Shown here piece after piece: positions 35,764 to 44,848 of a stretch of DNA of 64,000 bases. This DNA comes from Rubrivivax sp. (GTDB lineage Bacteria; Pseudomonadota; Gammaproteobacteria; Burkholderiales; Burkholderiaceae_C): assembly GCA_020248915.1 (NCBI GenBank), contig JADCGP010000022.1, forward strand, positions 37,754-101,753. Direction: 5' to 3'. The position numbers and the translations under genes were made by a program. The notes under the pieces are model-generated. The model was not told the DNA's origin. It worked only from the letters and a program-made list of their open reading frames with translations, and ran no database searches. Every line of letters starts with the position of its first letter. Positions within the stretch are counted from its first letter, which is position 1.

Positions 35764-36759
35764 TCAGGCGGTCTCGTGCGCATCGGCCACGGCGCGGCTG
35801 CGCGCGGCGGCGCGCCGCGGCAGCTGGCGCGCCACGTCGCGCACCTGTTCGCGCAGCCAGCGCTGCGCCGGTACCTCGTGCGCGAGTTCGTGCCAGAGCT
35901 GGTAGTAGGTCAGCGGCGGGAAGGCCACCGGGCAGCGCACGATGCGCACCGGCAGCGTCTCGACATAGCGGCTGCAGAACAGCCGGCCCGTGGTCAGCAC
36001 CAGCCAGCTGTCGGCCACCATCGCCGGGATCAGGCCGAAGTGCGAGGCGCGCACGGCGATCCGCCGCCGTGCGCCCTGCGCGGCCAGGTGCTCGTCGATG
36101 ACGCCCACCGCGCCGGGGCTCAGCGGCACCGGGGCGACGTGCGCGCACTCCAGGTAGCGTGCCACCGTCCAGCCGCGCCCGCCCGCGCGGGCGGCGGGAT
36201 GGTCGTCGGCCACTAGGCAGACCACCTCGTCGCTGATCAGCCGCCCCAGGTGAAGCTCCTCCGGCGGGCGCAGCCAGTTGCCGATCACCAGGTCGACGTC
36301 GCCGGCCGCGAGGGCGCGGCGGTAGTCGTACTCGGCCGACAGCGGCACCAGCTCGAGCCGCACGCCCGGCGCGGCGCGCTGCAGGTGGGCCACCAGCACG
36401 GGCAGGAACAGCGGGTCGAGGTAGTCGCTGGCGGCGACGCGGAACACCCCTTCGGCGCGTGCGGCCTCGAAGCTGCGCCGGCGGGCGCGGGCGCCGAAGA
36501 GCCGGTCGGCCTCCTGCAGCAGCCGACTGGCGGGCTCCAGCAGCTCGAGCGCCGTCGCGGTGGGCTGCATGCGCTGCCCGGCGCGCACCAGCAGCGGGTC
36601 GCCGGTCAGGGCGCGCAGCCGCCGCAGCTGCGCGCTCACCGCCGGCTGGCTGCTGGACAGCCGCAGGGCGGCACGCGAGACACTGCGTTCGGTGAGCACG
36701 GTGTGCAGGACCCTGACCAATCGGAGGTCGATGGTGTCGAGATCGGGCCGGCTCGCCAT
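35764..36759 (-). CDS. LysR-family regulator divergent from xdhABC
   Basis: A 331-residue LysR-type protein. The helix-turn-helix lies at LRLVRVLHTVLTERSVSRAAL and SQPAVSAQLRRLRAL; the effector domain follows with VFRVAASDYLDPLFLP. The gene ends 16 bases before guaD and is divergent from xdhA across 116 bases (36760-36875), the standard LysR arrangement. It probably controls purine breakdown with a purine intermediate as signal, which is inferred. Confidence 0.9.
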   Translation of the reverse strand: MASRPDLDTIDLRLVRVLHTVLTERSVSRAALRLSSSQPAVSAQLRRLRALTGDPLLVRAGQRMQPTATALELLEPASRLLQEADRLFGARARRRSFEAARAEGVFRVAASDYLDPLFLPVLVAHLQRAAPGVRLELVPLSAEYDYRRALAAGDVDLVIGNWLRPPEELHLGRLISDEVVCLVADDHPAARAGGRGWTVARYLECAHVAPVPLSPGAVGVIDEHLAAQGARRRIAVRASHFGLIPAMVADSWLVLTTGRLFCSRYVETLPVRIVRCPVAFPPLTYYQLWHELAHEVPAQRWLREQVRDVARQLPRRAAARSRAVADAHETA

Positions 36760-36875
36760 ATCGGATCGCGCATGGGCGGTATGCTCGTGATCGTATCCCG
36801 TCTCGGTCTGCAGCCGCTACCTTCCGGGAAACCCCGGACTCTCCGGCCGGGGCACGCCCGGCAGGCCGACGCCAC
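36760..36875. promoter_or_regulatory. divergent promoter region between LysR and xdhA
   Basis: This 116-base gap must hold both promoters. It includes a less GC-rich patch around GGTATGCTCGTGATCGTAT (about 36782-36800) that could contain an interrupted LysR half-site pair, but I cannot identify an exact dyad or confident -10/-35 boxes. Confidence 0.4.
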
Positions 36876-38384
<1,509 letters not shown>

Positions 38385-38397
38385 CGAGGAGGCCCCG

Positions 38398-40818
38398 GTG
38401 AACAAGCCAGTCGACCTCCCGTTGCCCGCGCCGGCCGCCGTGGTCGGCGCGAGCCTGCCGCACGAGTCGGCGCATCTGCACGTGACCGGCGCCGCGCCGT
38501 ACACCGACGACCTGCCGGAGTTCGTAGGAACGTTGCACGCCGCGCTGGGCCTGTCGCCGCTGGCGCATGGCGTGATCGAGTCGATCGACCTCGACCGCGT
38601 GCGCGGCGAGCCCGGCGTCGTCGATGCCTGGAGTGCGCGCGACATCCCGGGCGCCAACGAGTGCGGCGCCATCGTCAAGGACGACCCGATCCTCGCCGGC
38701 GAGAGCGGCGACACGCTGCGTTACCTTGGCCAGCCGGTGTTCGTGGTCGTCGCGACCACGCGCGACGCCGCGCGGCGCGCCGCGGCGCTGGCCGCTCAGG
38801 TGGTGCGGGCGCGCGCGCTGCCGCCGGTGCTGACGCCGCAGCAGGCGCACGCGGCGCGGCAGTACGTGGTGCCGCCGATGCACATGCAGCGCGGCGACGC
38901 GCAGGCCGCGATCGCCGCCGCGCCGCACCGGCTCGCGCGCGTCTTCGACGCCGGCGGCCAGGAGCAGTTCTACCTGGAGGGGCAGATCAGCTACGCGGTG
39001 CCGGCCGAGGACGGCGGCATGAGGGTGTACTGCTCGACCCAGCACCCGAGCGAGATGCAGCACGTCGTGGCCCACGCCCTCGGGCGGGCCGCGCACGCGG
39101 TGCAGGTGGAGTGCCGCCGCATGGGCGGCGGCTTCGGCGGCAAGGAGAGCCAGTCGGCGCCCTTCGCCTGCATCGCCGCGGTGGCCGCGGCGCGCCTGGC
39201 GCGGCCGGTCAAGCTGCGCATCGACCGCGACGACGACTTCCTGATCACCGGGCGCCGCCACTGCTTCCACTACGAGCTCGAGGTGGGCTTCGACGGCGAC
39301 GGGCGCATCCTCGGCGCGGCGGGCGAGTTCGTCTCGCGCGCCGGCCACTCGGCCGACCTGTCGGGGCCGGTGATGACGCGCGCGCTGTGCCACTTCGACA
39401 ACGCCTACTGGCTGCCCGCGCTCAGCGTGCACGGCTACTCGGGCCGGACCAACACCCAGAGCAACACGGCGTTCCGCGGGTTCGGCGGCCCGCAGGGCGC
39501 ATTCGCGATCGAGTACCTGGTCGACTCGATCGCCCGCACGCTGGGCAAGGACCCGCTCGACGTGCGGCGCGCCAACTTCTACGGCAAGGACGCCGACAAC
39601 GTCACCCCGTACGGGCAGCCGGTCACCGACAACGTGATCCACGAGCTGGTCGAGGAGCTCGCGGCGACGAGCCGCTACACCGCGCGCCGCGCTCAGATCG
39701 CTGCCTTCAACGCCGCCAGCCCGGTGCTGAAGAAGGGCCTGGCGCTGACGCCGGTGAAGTTCGGCATCTCGTTCAACGTCGTGCACCTGAACCAGGCCGG
39801 CGCGCTGGTGCACGTCTACACCGACGGCTCGGTGCTGGTGAACCACGGCGGCACCGAGATGGGCCAGGGCCTGAACACCAAGGTGGCCCAGGTGGTGGCG
39901 CACGAGCTAGGCCTGCCGCTGGCGCGCGTGCGCTGCACCGCGACCGACACCCACAAGGTGGCCAACACCTCGGCCACCGCGGCCAGCACCGGCAGCGACC
40001 TCAACGGCAAGGCGGCGCAGGCGGCGGCGCGCACGGTGCGCGATCGCATCGCCGCATTCGCGGCGGCGAAGTGGGGCGCGGCGGGCGGCTGCCGCGCCGA
40101 GGACGTGCGCTTCGAGGCCGGCCGCGTGATCGTCGGCGCCGGCCCGGACGCGCCGACGCTCGAGTTCCCGGCGGTCGTCGAGGCGGCCTACCTGGCCCGC
40201 GTGCAGCTGTGGAGCGACGGCTTCTACGCCACGCCGGGCCTGAGCTGGGACCGCCAGTCGATGAAGGGGCGGCCGTTCTTCTACTTCGCTTACGGCGCCG
40301 CGGTGAGCGAGGTGGTCGTCGACACGCTCACCGGCGAGTGGAAGCTGCTCGCCGCCCACATCCTGCACGACGCCGGCCGCTCGCTGAACCCGGCCATCGA
40401 CATCGGCCAGATCGAGGGCGCGTTCATCCAGGGCATGGGCTGGCTGACGATGGAGGAGCTGGTCTGGCACCCGCAGACCGGGATGCTGACGACGCACGCC
40501 CCGAGCACCTACAAGATCCCCTGCGCCAACGACGCGCCGGCGGTGTTCGAGACGCGCCTGTTCGACGCCCCGTGCCGCGCCGACACCATCCACCGCAGCA
40601 AGGCCGTGGGCGAGCCCCCGCTGCTGCTGCCCTTCAGCGTGTTCTTCGCCATCCGCGACGCGATCTCGGCCGTCGGCGGCCATCGGGTCGACCCGCCGTT
40701 GATGGCGCCGGCCACCGGCGAGTCGATCCTGCGCGCGGTCGACGCGGTGCGGGCCGCGGCGGTGCCCGCAGCGGCGGCCGTCTCCGGCTCCGCACCGGTG
40801 GCGCCTGCCCAGGGATGA
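38398..40818 (+). CDS. xdhB: xanthine dehydrogenase molybdopterin-binding subunit
   Basis: An 806-residue catalytic subunit oxidising hypoxanthine and xanthine. GGGFGGKESQ binds the cofactor region, FRGFGGPQG carries the substrate-positioning Arg of xanthine dehydrogenases, and GTEMGQGLNTKVAQV is the next family motif. The catalytic Glu is Glu739 in VGEPPLLLP. The GTG start at 38398 follows a strong GAGGAGG five bases upstream. It overlaps xdhC by 4 bp. All key residues visible to me are intact. Confidence 0.95.
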   Translation: MNKPVDLPLPAPAAVVGASLPHESAHLHVTGAAPYTDDLPEFVGTLHAALGLSPLAHGVIESIDLDRVRGEPGVVDAWSARDIPGANECGAIVKDDPILAGESGDTLRYLGQPVFVVVATTRDAARRAAALAAQVVRARALPPVLTPQQAHAARQYVVPPMHMQRGDAQAAIAAAPHRLARVFDAGGQEQFYLEGQISYAVPAEDGGMRVYCSTQHPSEMQHVVAHALGRAAHAVQVECRRMGGGFGGKESQSAPFACIAAVAAARLARPVKLRIDRDDDFLITGRRHCFHYELEVGFDGDGRILGAAGEFVSRAGHSADLSGPVMTRALCHFDNAYWLPALSVHGYSGRTNTQSNTAFRGFGGPQGAFAIEYLVDSIARTLGKDPLDVRRANFYGKDADNVTPYGQPVTDNVIHELVEELAATSRYTARRAQIAAFNAASPVLKKGLALTPVKFGISFNVVHLNQAGALVHVYTDGSVLVNHGGTEMGQGLNTKVAQVVAHELGLPLARVRCTATDTHKVANTSATAASTGSDLNGKAAQAAARTVRDRIAAFAAAKWGAAGGCRAEDVRFEAGRVIVGAGPDAPTLEFPAVVEAAYLARVQLWSDGFYATPGLSWDRQSMKGRPFFYFAYGAAVSEVVVDTLTGEWKLLAAHILHDAGRSLNPAIDIGQIEGAFIQGMGWLTMEELVWHPQTGMLTTHAPSTYKIPCANDAPAVFETRLFDAPCRADTIHRSKAVGEPPLLLPFSVFFAIRDAISAVGGHRVDPPLMAPATGESILRAVDAVRAAAVPAAAAVSGSAPVAPAQG

Positions 40819-41630
40819 CGGCCGCCGAGCTCGCCGCGCTCGCGCTCGGCTGGCGCGCTGCTGGGCGGCCGGCTGCGGTGGTGAGCGTCGTGCGCCACCA
40901 GGGCTCGGTGCCGCGCGAGAGCGGCACCCGGATGCTGGTCGGTCCCGACGAGGTCCACGGCACGATCGGCGGCGGCCACCTGGAGTGGAAGGCCATCGAC
41001 GCGGCGCGCGCGCTGATCGCCGCCGGGGGAGCGCCGATCGAGCAGCGCGTGCCGCTCGGCCCGGCCCTCGGGCAGTGCTGCGGCGGCGTCGTGCACCTGC
41101 GGCTGGCGCGGCTGGCCGACGACGACCCCGCGGCCTGGGAGCCGCCGCCCCCGCGCTTCGTGCTGCGGCTGTACGGTGCCGGCCACGTGGGGCGCGCGAT
41201 CGTGCAGCTGCTCGCCGGCATCGACTGCCGCGTGCACTGGATCGACGAGCGCGAGGAGCAGTTCCCCGCCCTCGAGCTGCCGCCGCACGTGCGCCGCGTC
41301 TGCGTCGAGCCGGTCGATGCCGAGGTGCGCTGCGCGGCGCCGGGCGACTTCCATCTGGTGCTGACCCACAGCCACGATCTCGACCTCGCGCTGGCGCGGG
41401 CCATCCTCGGCCGAGGCGACTTCGGGTTCTTCGGCCTGATCGGCAGCGCGACCAAGCGCGCCCGGTTCGAGCGCCGGCTCGCCGAGCGCGGCGTGCCACC
41501 GCAGCTGCTGGCCCGGATGACCTGTCCGATCGGCGTGCCCGGCATCCCGGGCAAGGAGCCGCAGGTGATCGCCGTGGCGGCGGTGGCCCAGCTGCTGCAG
41601 CAGGCCGCGCCTACCCGCGGCTCACCATAG
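40815..41630 (+). CDS. xdhC: xanthine dehydrogenase accessory protein XdhC
   Basis: A 271-residue protein that binds molybdenum cofactor and assists its sulfuration and insertion into XdhB. It has the N-terminal VVRHQGSVPRESGTRMLV and GTIGGGHLEWKAI, the LGQCCGG motif, and a Rossmann-like LYGAGHVGRAIVQLL with FGLIGSATKRARF. It completes the xdhABC operon. Its last 9 bp overlap the convergent gene at 41622. Confidence 0.94.
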   Translation: MTAAELAALALGWRAAGRPAAVVSVVRHQGSVPRESGTRMLVGPDEVHGTIGGGHLEWKAIDAARALIAAGGAPIEQRVPLGPALGQCCGGVVHLRLARLADDDPAAWEPPPPRFVLRLYGAGHVGRAIVQLLAGIDCRVHWIDEREEQFPALELPPHVRRVCVEPVDAEVRCAAPGDFHLVLTHSHDLDLALARAILGRGDFGFFGLIGSATKRARFERRLAERGVPPQLLARMTCPIGVPGIPGKEPQVIAVAAVAQLLQQAAPTRGSP

Positions 41631-42005
41631 CGCCCGCGCCAGCAGCGCGGGCGCCGCGCCTGCGCCCGAAGCGACGGCCGAAGCCGCGGCCGCACGGCAC
41701 GACAGCAGCACGGCGCCGCCGACGCTGGACACCTCGCCGGCCGCCGTGCCGAGTGCGCGCCGCGCCGTGGCCTCGGAGTCCACTGCGAGTTCGAGCCAGC
41801 TCGCGCCGTCGTGCTGCCGCAGCGCCGTCACGGCCAGCCCCTTGACGACGTAGGGCCGGGTCAGGGGTTGCCGCTCGGTGGCCGCCACCTTGACGAAGCC
41901 GTCGGGCGCAACGCACGGCGAGGCCAGCGCGGGCCCGGCGGTTACGGCAGTTACGGCGGCCAGGATGAGGAGGATGGAGAGGGCGGGTCGGGGCAGCAGC
42001 GTCAT
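41622..42005 (-). CDS. exported protein of unknown function
   Basis: A 127-residue protein with a clear signal peptide (LSILLILAAVTAVTAGPALA, cleavage near ALA-SP at about 29). The mature part has two Cys, one just after the signal peptide and one in VLLSCRAAAA, that could pair. The C-terminus is Ala-rich. No family is recognised. It is convergent with xdhC. Confidence 0.55.
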   Translation of the reverse strand: MTLLPRPALSILLILAAVTAVTAGPALASPCVAPDGFVKVAATERQPLTRPYVVKGLAVTALRQHDGASWLELAVDSEATARRALGTAAGEVSSVGGAVLLSCRAAAASAVASGAGAAPALLARALW

Positions 42006-42177
42006 GGCAGGGCGGCGGACGGGGTGGGCGGGCAGGAGCCGGGCGGGGTCGAACTGCTTTGGCCCTGGCGCCTCCGCGCACTGTATGGATCCGCTGCCTA
42101 CGTGCCGTCAGGAGCTTATATCTGCTGGGTTATGAAGACGCCGGTGCGCACAGGGCGCGCATCCGCCGCGCCCGCAC

Positions 42178-42990
42178 TCAGCGGCCCTGGAACCGCGGTG
42201 TGCGGCCCGCGGCCAGCGCGGCCAGGCCTTCGCGCAGGTCGGCGCTGGCGGCGCAGCGGTCCTCGCGCTCGCGCAGCGTGCCGGGGTCGGCGCGGCCGAG
42301 CGCGAGCTCGTCGAGCGAGCGCTTCATGCCCTGCACCGCGAGCGGCGCCCCGGCGGCCAGCGCCGCCGCCAGCGCATCGACGCGGGCGTCGAGCCCGGCG
42401 GCCGGCACGCAGGCGTCGGCGAAGCCCAGCTGCAGCAGCTCGGCGGCCGGCAGCGTCTGCCCGGTCAGGAACAGCCGCTTGGCGCCGCCGACGCCCAGCC
42501 GCGCCACCGCGCGGGCCAGCCCGGAAGCGTAATAGTGCAGCCCGATGCGGGCCGCGGGCATGCGCGCCTCGAGCGTGTCGACCGCGAGCCGGAAGTCGCA
42601 GGCCAGCGCGAGATCGACCGCGCCGCCGTAGACGCCGCCGTTCAGGCGCGCGATGCTGGGCAGCGGCAGCGCGGCAAGGGCATCGACCGCCTGCGCGAAG
42701 CGGCCGGGCCCGTCGCCGCCGGCCTGCAGCTCGTCGAGGTGGAAGCCGGCACTGAAGGCGCTCCCGGTGCCGGTGAGCACCAGCACGCGCAGTCCCGGCG
42801 TGGCAGCCACCGCGGCGAGGTGCCTTTGCAGCGTCGCCAGGTCCTCGCCGTGCAGCCGGTTGCGGTGCCGCGGCCGCGCCAGCGTGATCGTGGCACGGAC
42901 GCCGTCGATGGCCAGGCGCGGCGGGCTGCCGGCGTCGGCGTCGGCGTCGAGTGGCGCGGGGTTCGTCGTGCTGCGTTGGCCGTTGCTCAT
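42178..42990 (-). CDS. enoyl-CoA hydratase/isomerase family protein
   Basis: A 270-residue crotonase-fold protein. It shows FSAGFHLDELQAG (first oxyanion-hole region) and LNGGVYGGAVDLALACDFRLA (second), with MPAARIGLHYYASGLARAV following. Acidic residues at the usual hydratase positions are not clear, so the reaction could differ. The ATG at 42990 is my choice; an ATG at 43020 is also possible. It is divergent from the SDR gene at 43195. Confidence 0.85.
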   Translation of the reverse strand: MSNGQRSTTNPAPLDADADAGSPPRLAIDGVRATITLARPRHRNRLHGEDLATLQRHLAAVAATPGLRVLVLTGTGSAFSAGFHLDELQAGGDGPGRFAQAVDALAALPLPSIARLNGGVYGGAVDLALACDFRLAVDTLEARMPAARIGLHYYASGLARAVARLGVGGAKRLFLTGQTLPAAELLQLGFADACVPAAGLDARVDALAAALAAGAPLAVQGMKRSLDELALGRADPGTLREREDRCAASADLREGLAALAAGRTPRFQGR

Positions 42991-43090
42991 GTCGTAAGTG
43001 TCGAGCCCGGCACGGGCCATCGCCTCGGACCGCGCCGAGCATAGGAACTCGCGCCGCCCCCGGCAAGCCCGGCGGCTGCTGCGCCGCCGC

Positions 43091-43107
43091 AATCGGCAGC
43101 GCCGATT
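43091..43107. promoter_or_regulatory. 17-bp dyad in the divergent region, operator candidate
   Basis: AATCGG, five bases, CCGATT is an exact interrupted dyad about 90 bases before the SDR start and about 100 bases before the divergent enoyl-CoA hydratase. Size and place fit a regulator site for the catabolic cluster. Confidence 0.4.
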
Positions 43108-43194
43108 CCGCCTATCTGGCGCGCGGGGTTTGATGGCGCGCAACGCCTGCCTAGAGTCGCGCCTGCCCTGGCTGTACCCGGTACGCGTGCCCCG

Positions 43195-43947
43195 ATGTCG
43201 TCCCCCCGTCACCTGCTGATCACCGGCGCCGGCCGCGGCATCGGGGCGGCCACCGCGCGGCGCGCGGCGCGCGAGGGCTACCGAGTCTGCGTCAACTACG
43301 TCGCCAACGACGCCGCTGCCGGTGCGGTGGTGGCCGACATCCGGGCTGCCGGCGGCGAGGCGGTCGCGCTGCGCGCAGACGTTTCGAGGGCCGACGCGGT
43401 GCAGGACCTGTTCGAGCGGGCTGTCGCCGCCTTCGGCCCCGTCACCCACCTCGTCAACAACGCCGGCGTGCCGGGCCGAATCGGCCGCGTCGAGGCGCTC
43501 GATCCGGCGGTGCTGGTGCGCACCTTCGAGGTCAACGTGTTCGCCGCCTTCCACTGCGCCCAGGCCTTCGTGCGCCGCGCCTCGACCCGGCACGGCGGTG
43601 TGGGCGGCGCGATCGTCAACGTCTCGTCGATGGCCTCGCGCACCGGCTCGCCCGGAGAACTGGTGCACTACGCGGCCGCCAAGGCCGCGCTCGAGGCCTT
43701 CAACTACGGCCTGGCCAGCGAGGTCGCCACCGAAGGCATCCGCGTCAACGCAGTGGCCTGCGGCCTGATCGAGACCGACATCCACGCCGAGGCCGGCGAC
43801 GCCGCCCGGCTGCAGCGCTACGCGACGCGGATGCCGATGCAGCGCGCCGGCCGGCCGGAGGAGGTGGCCGAGGCGATCGTCTGGCTGCTGTCCGACGCCG
43901 CCTCCTACATCACGGGCACCGTGCTGCCGGTGGCCGGCGGGCGCTGA
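43195..43947 (+). CDS. short-chain dehydrogenase/reductase
   Basis: A 250-residue classical SDR with cofactor motif TGAGRGIG (10-17), NNAG (88-91), catalytic Ser145, Tyr159 and Lys163 (YAAAK). Asn36-Tyr near the second strand (VCVNYVAND) suggests NADP+ preference. It is the first gene of the plus-strand catabolic cluster and probably oxidises or reduces a hydroxy/keto group of the pathway intermediate. Confidence 0.92.
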   Translation: MSSPRHLLITGAGRGIGAATARRAAREGYRVCVNYVANDAAAGAVVADIRAAGGEAVALRADVSRADAVQDLFERAVAAFGPVTHLVNNAGVPGRIGRVEALDPAVLVRTFEVNVFAAFHCAQAFVRRASTRHGGVGGAIVNVSSMASRTGSPGELVHYAAAKAALEAFNYGLASEVATEGIRVNAVACGLIETDIHAEAGDAARLQRYATRMPMQRAGRPEEVAEAIVWLLSDAASYITGTVLPVAGGR

Positions 43948-43970
43948 CGAACGGACTTCGAGGGGACACC

Positions 43971-44774
43971 GTGGACGACGCCTGGTTCGAGGGCTACCAG
44001 CACCTGCGCTTCGAGCGCGCCAGCCGTGTGCTGCGCATCGTGATGAACCGCCCGGAGGTCAAGAACGCGGCCAACGTGCGCATGCACAACGAGCTGTCGC
44101 GCGTGTTCGCCGACGCCGGGCGCGACGCGGCGAGCGACATCGTCGTGCTCACCGGCGCCGGCGACGCGTTCTCCTCGGGGGGCGACATCCGCGCGATGCG
44201 CGACAAGATCGCCGACCGGACGCTGTGGAACGACACCGTCGACGAGGCGCGCGCGCTGTTCTACTCGATCCTCGACCTCGACAAGCCGCTGATCGCCCGC
44301 ATCAACGGCGCCGCCACCGGGCTGGGCGCGACGCTCGCGGTCTATGCCGACATCTCGGTGGCCGCCGACACCGCGGTGATCGGCGACCCGCACGTCAAGG
44401 TCGGCCTCGTGGCCGGCGACGGCGGCGCGCTGATGTGGCCGATGCTGATCGGCTTCCAGAAGGCCAAGGAGCTGCTCTTTCTCGGCGACAACGTCCCGGC
44501 CGCCGAGGCGGCGCGGCTGGGCCTGATCACGCACGCGGTGCCGGCCGCCGAGCTCGACGCGCGGATCGACGCGCTGGTCGAGCGGCTGCTGAAGCTGCCG
44601 CCGTTCGCGCTGCGCGGCACCAAGAGGGCGATCAACCACACGCTCAGGCAGCTGGCGCTGGCCACCTTCGAGTACGGCGTGTCGCTCGAGACGCAGAGCC
44701 AGCTGACGCGCGACCACGCCGAGGCGGTGGCGGCCTTCCTCGAGAAGCGGCCGCCGCAGTTCACCGGGCGCTGA
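43971..44774 (+). CDS. enoyl-CoA hydratase/isomerase family protein
   Basis: A 267-residue crotonase-family protein starting at GTG 43971 with GAGGGG upstream. Conserved regions are FSSGGDIRAMRDKI and ARINGAATGLGATLAVYADISVA, followed by DPHVKVGLVAGDGGA. The position after an SDR and before an acyl-CoA ligase suggests beta-oxidation-like chemistry. It is distinct from the divergent homologue at 42178. Confidence 0.9.
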   Translation: MDDAWFEGYQHLRFERASRVLRIVMNRPEVKNAANVRMHNELSRVFADAGRDAASDIVVLTGAGDAFSSGGDIRAMRDKIADRTLWNDTVDEARALFYSILDLDKPLIARINGAATGLGATLAVYADISVAADTAVIGDPHVKVGLVAGDGGALMWPMLIGFQKAKELLFLGDNVPAAEAARLGLITHAVPAAELDARIDALVERLLKLPPFALRGTKRAINHTLRQLALATFEYGVSLETQSQLTRDHAEAVAAFLEKRPPQFTGR

Positions 44775-44803
44775 GCCGCACTCCCGCGCCGCGCCGCCGC
44801 CGA

Positions 44804-44836
44804 GCCGCCTCCAAGCCGCCTCCAAGCCGCCTCCAA
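44804..44836. repeat. 11-bp tandem repeat before the acyl-CoA ligase
   Basis: Three exact head-to-tail copies of GCCGCCTCCAA, followed by a partial copy, end 12 bases before the ATG of the ligase, where a ribosome-binding site would be expected. None is visible. Confidence 0.9.
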
Positions 44837-44848
44837 GCCGCCGCCGCG

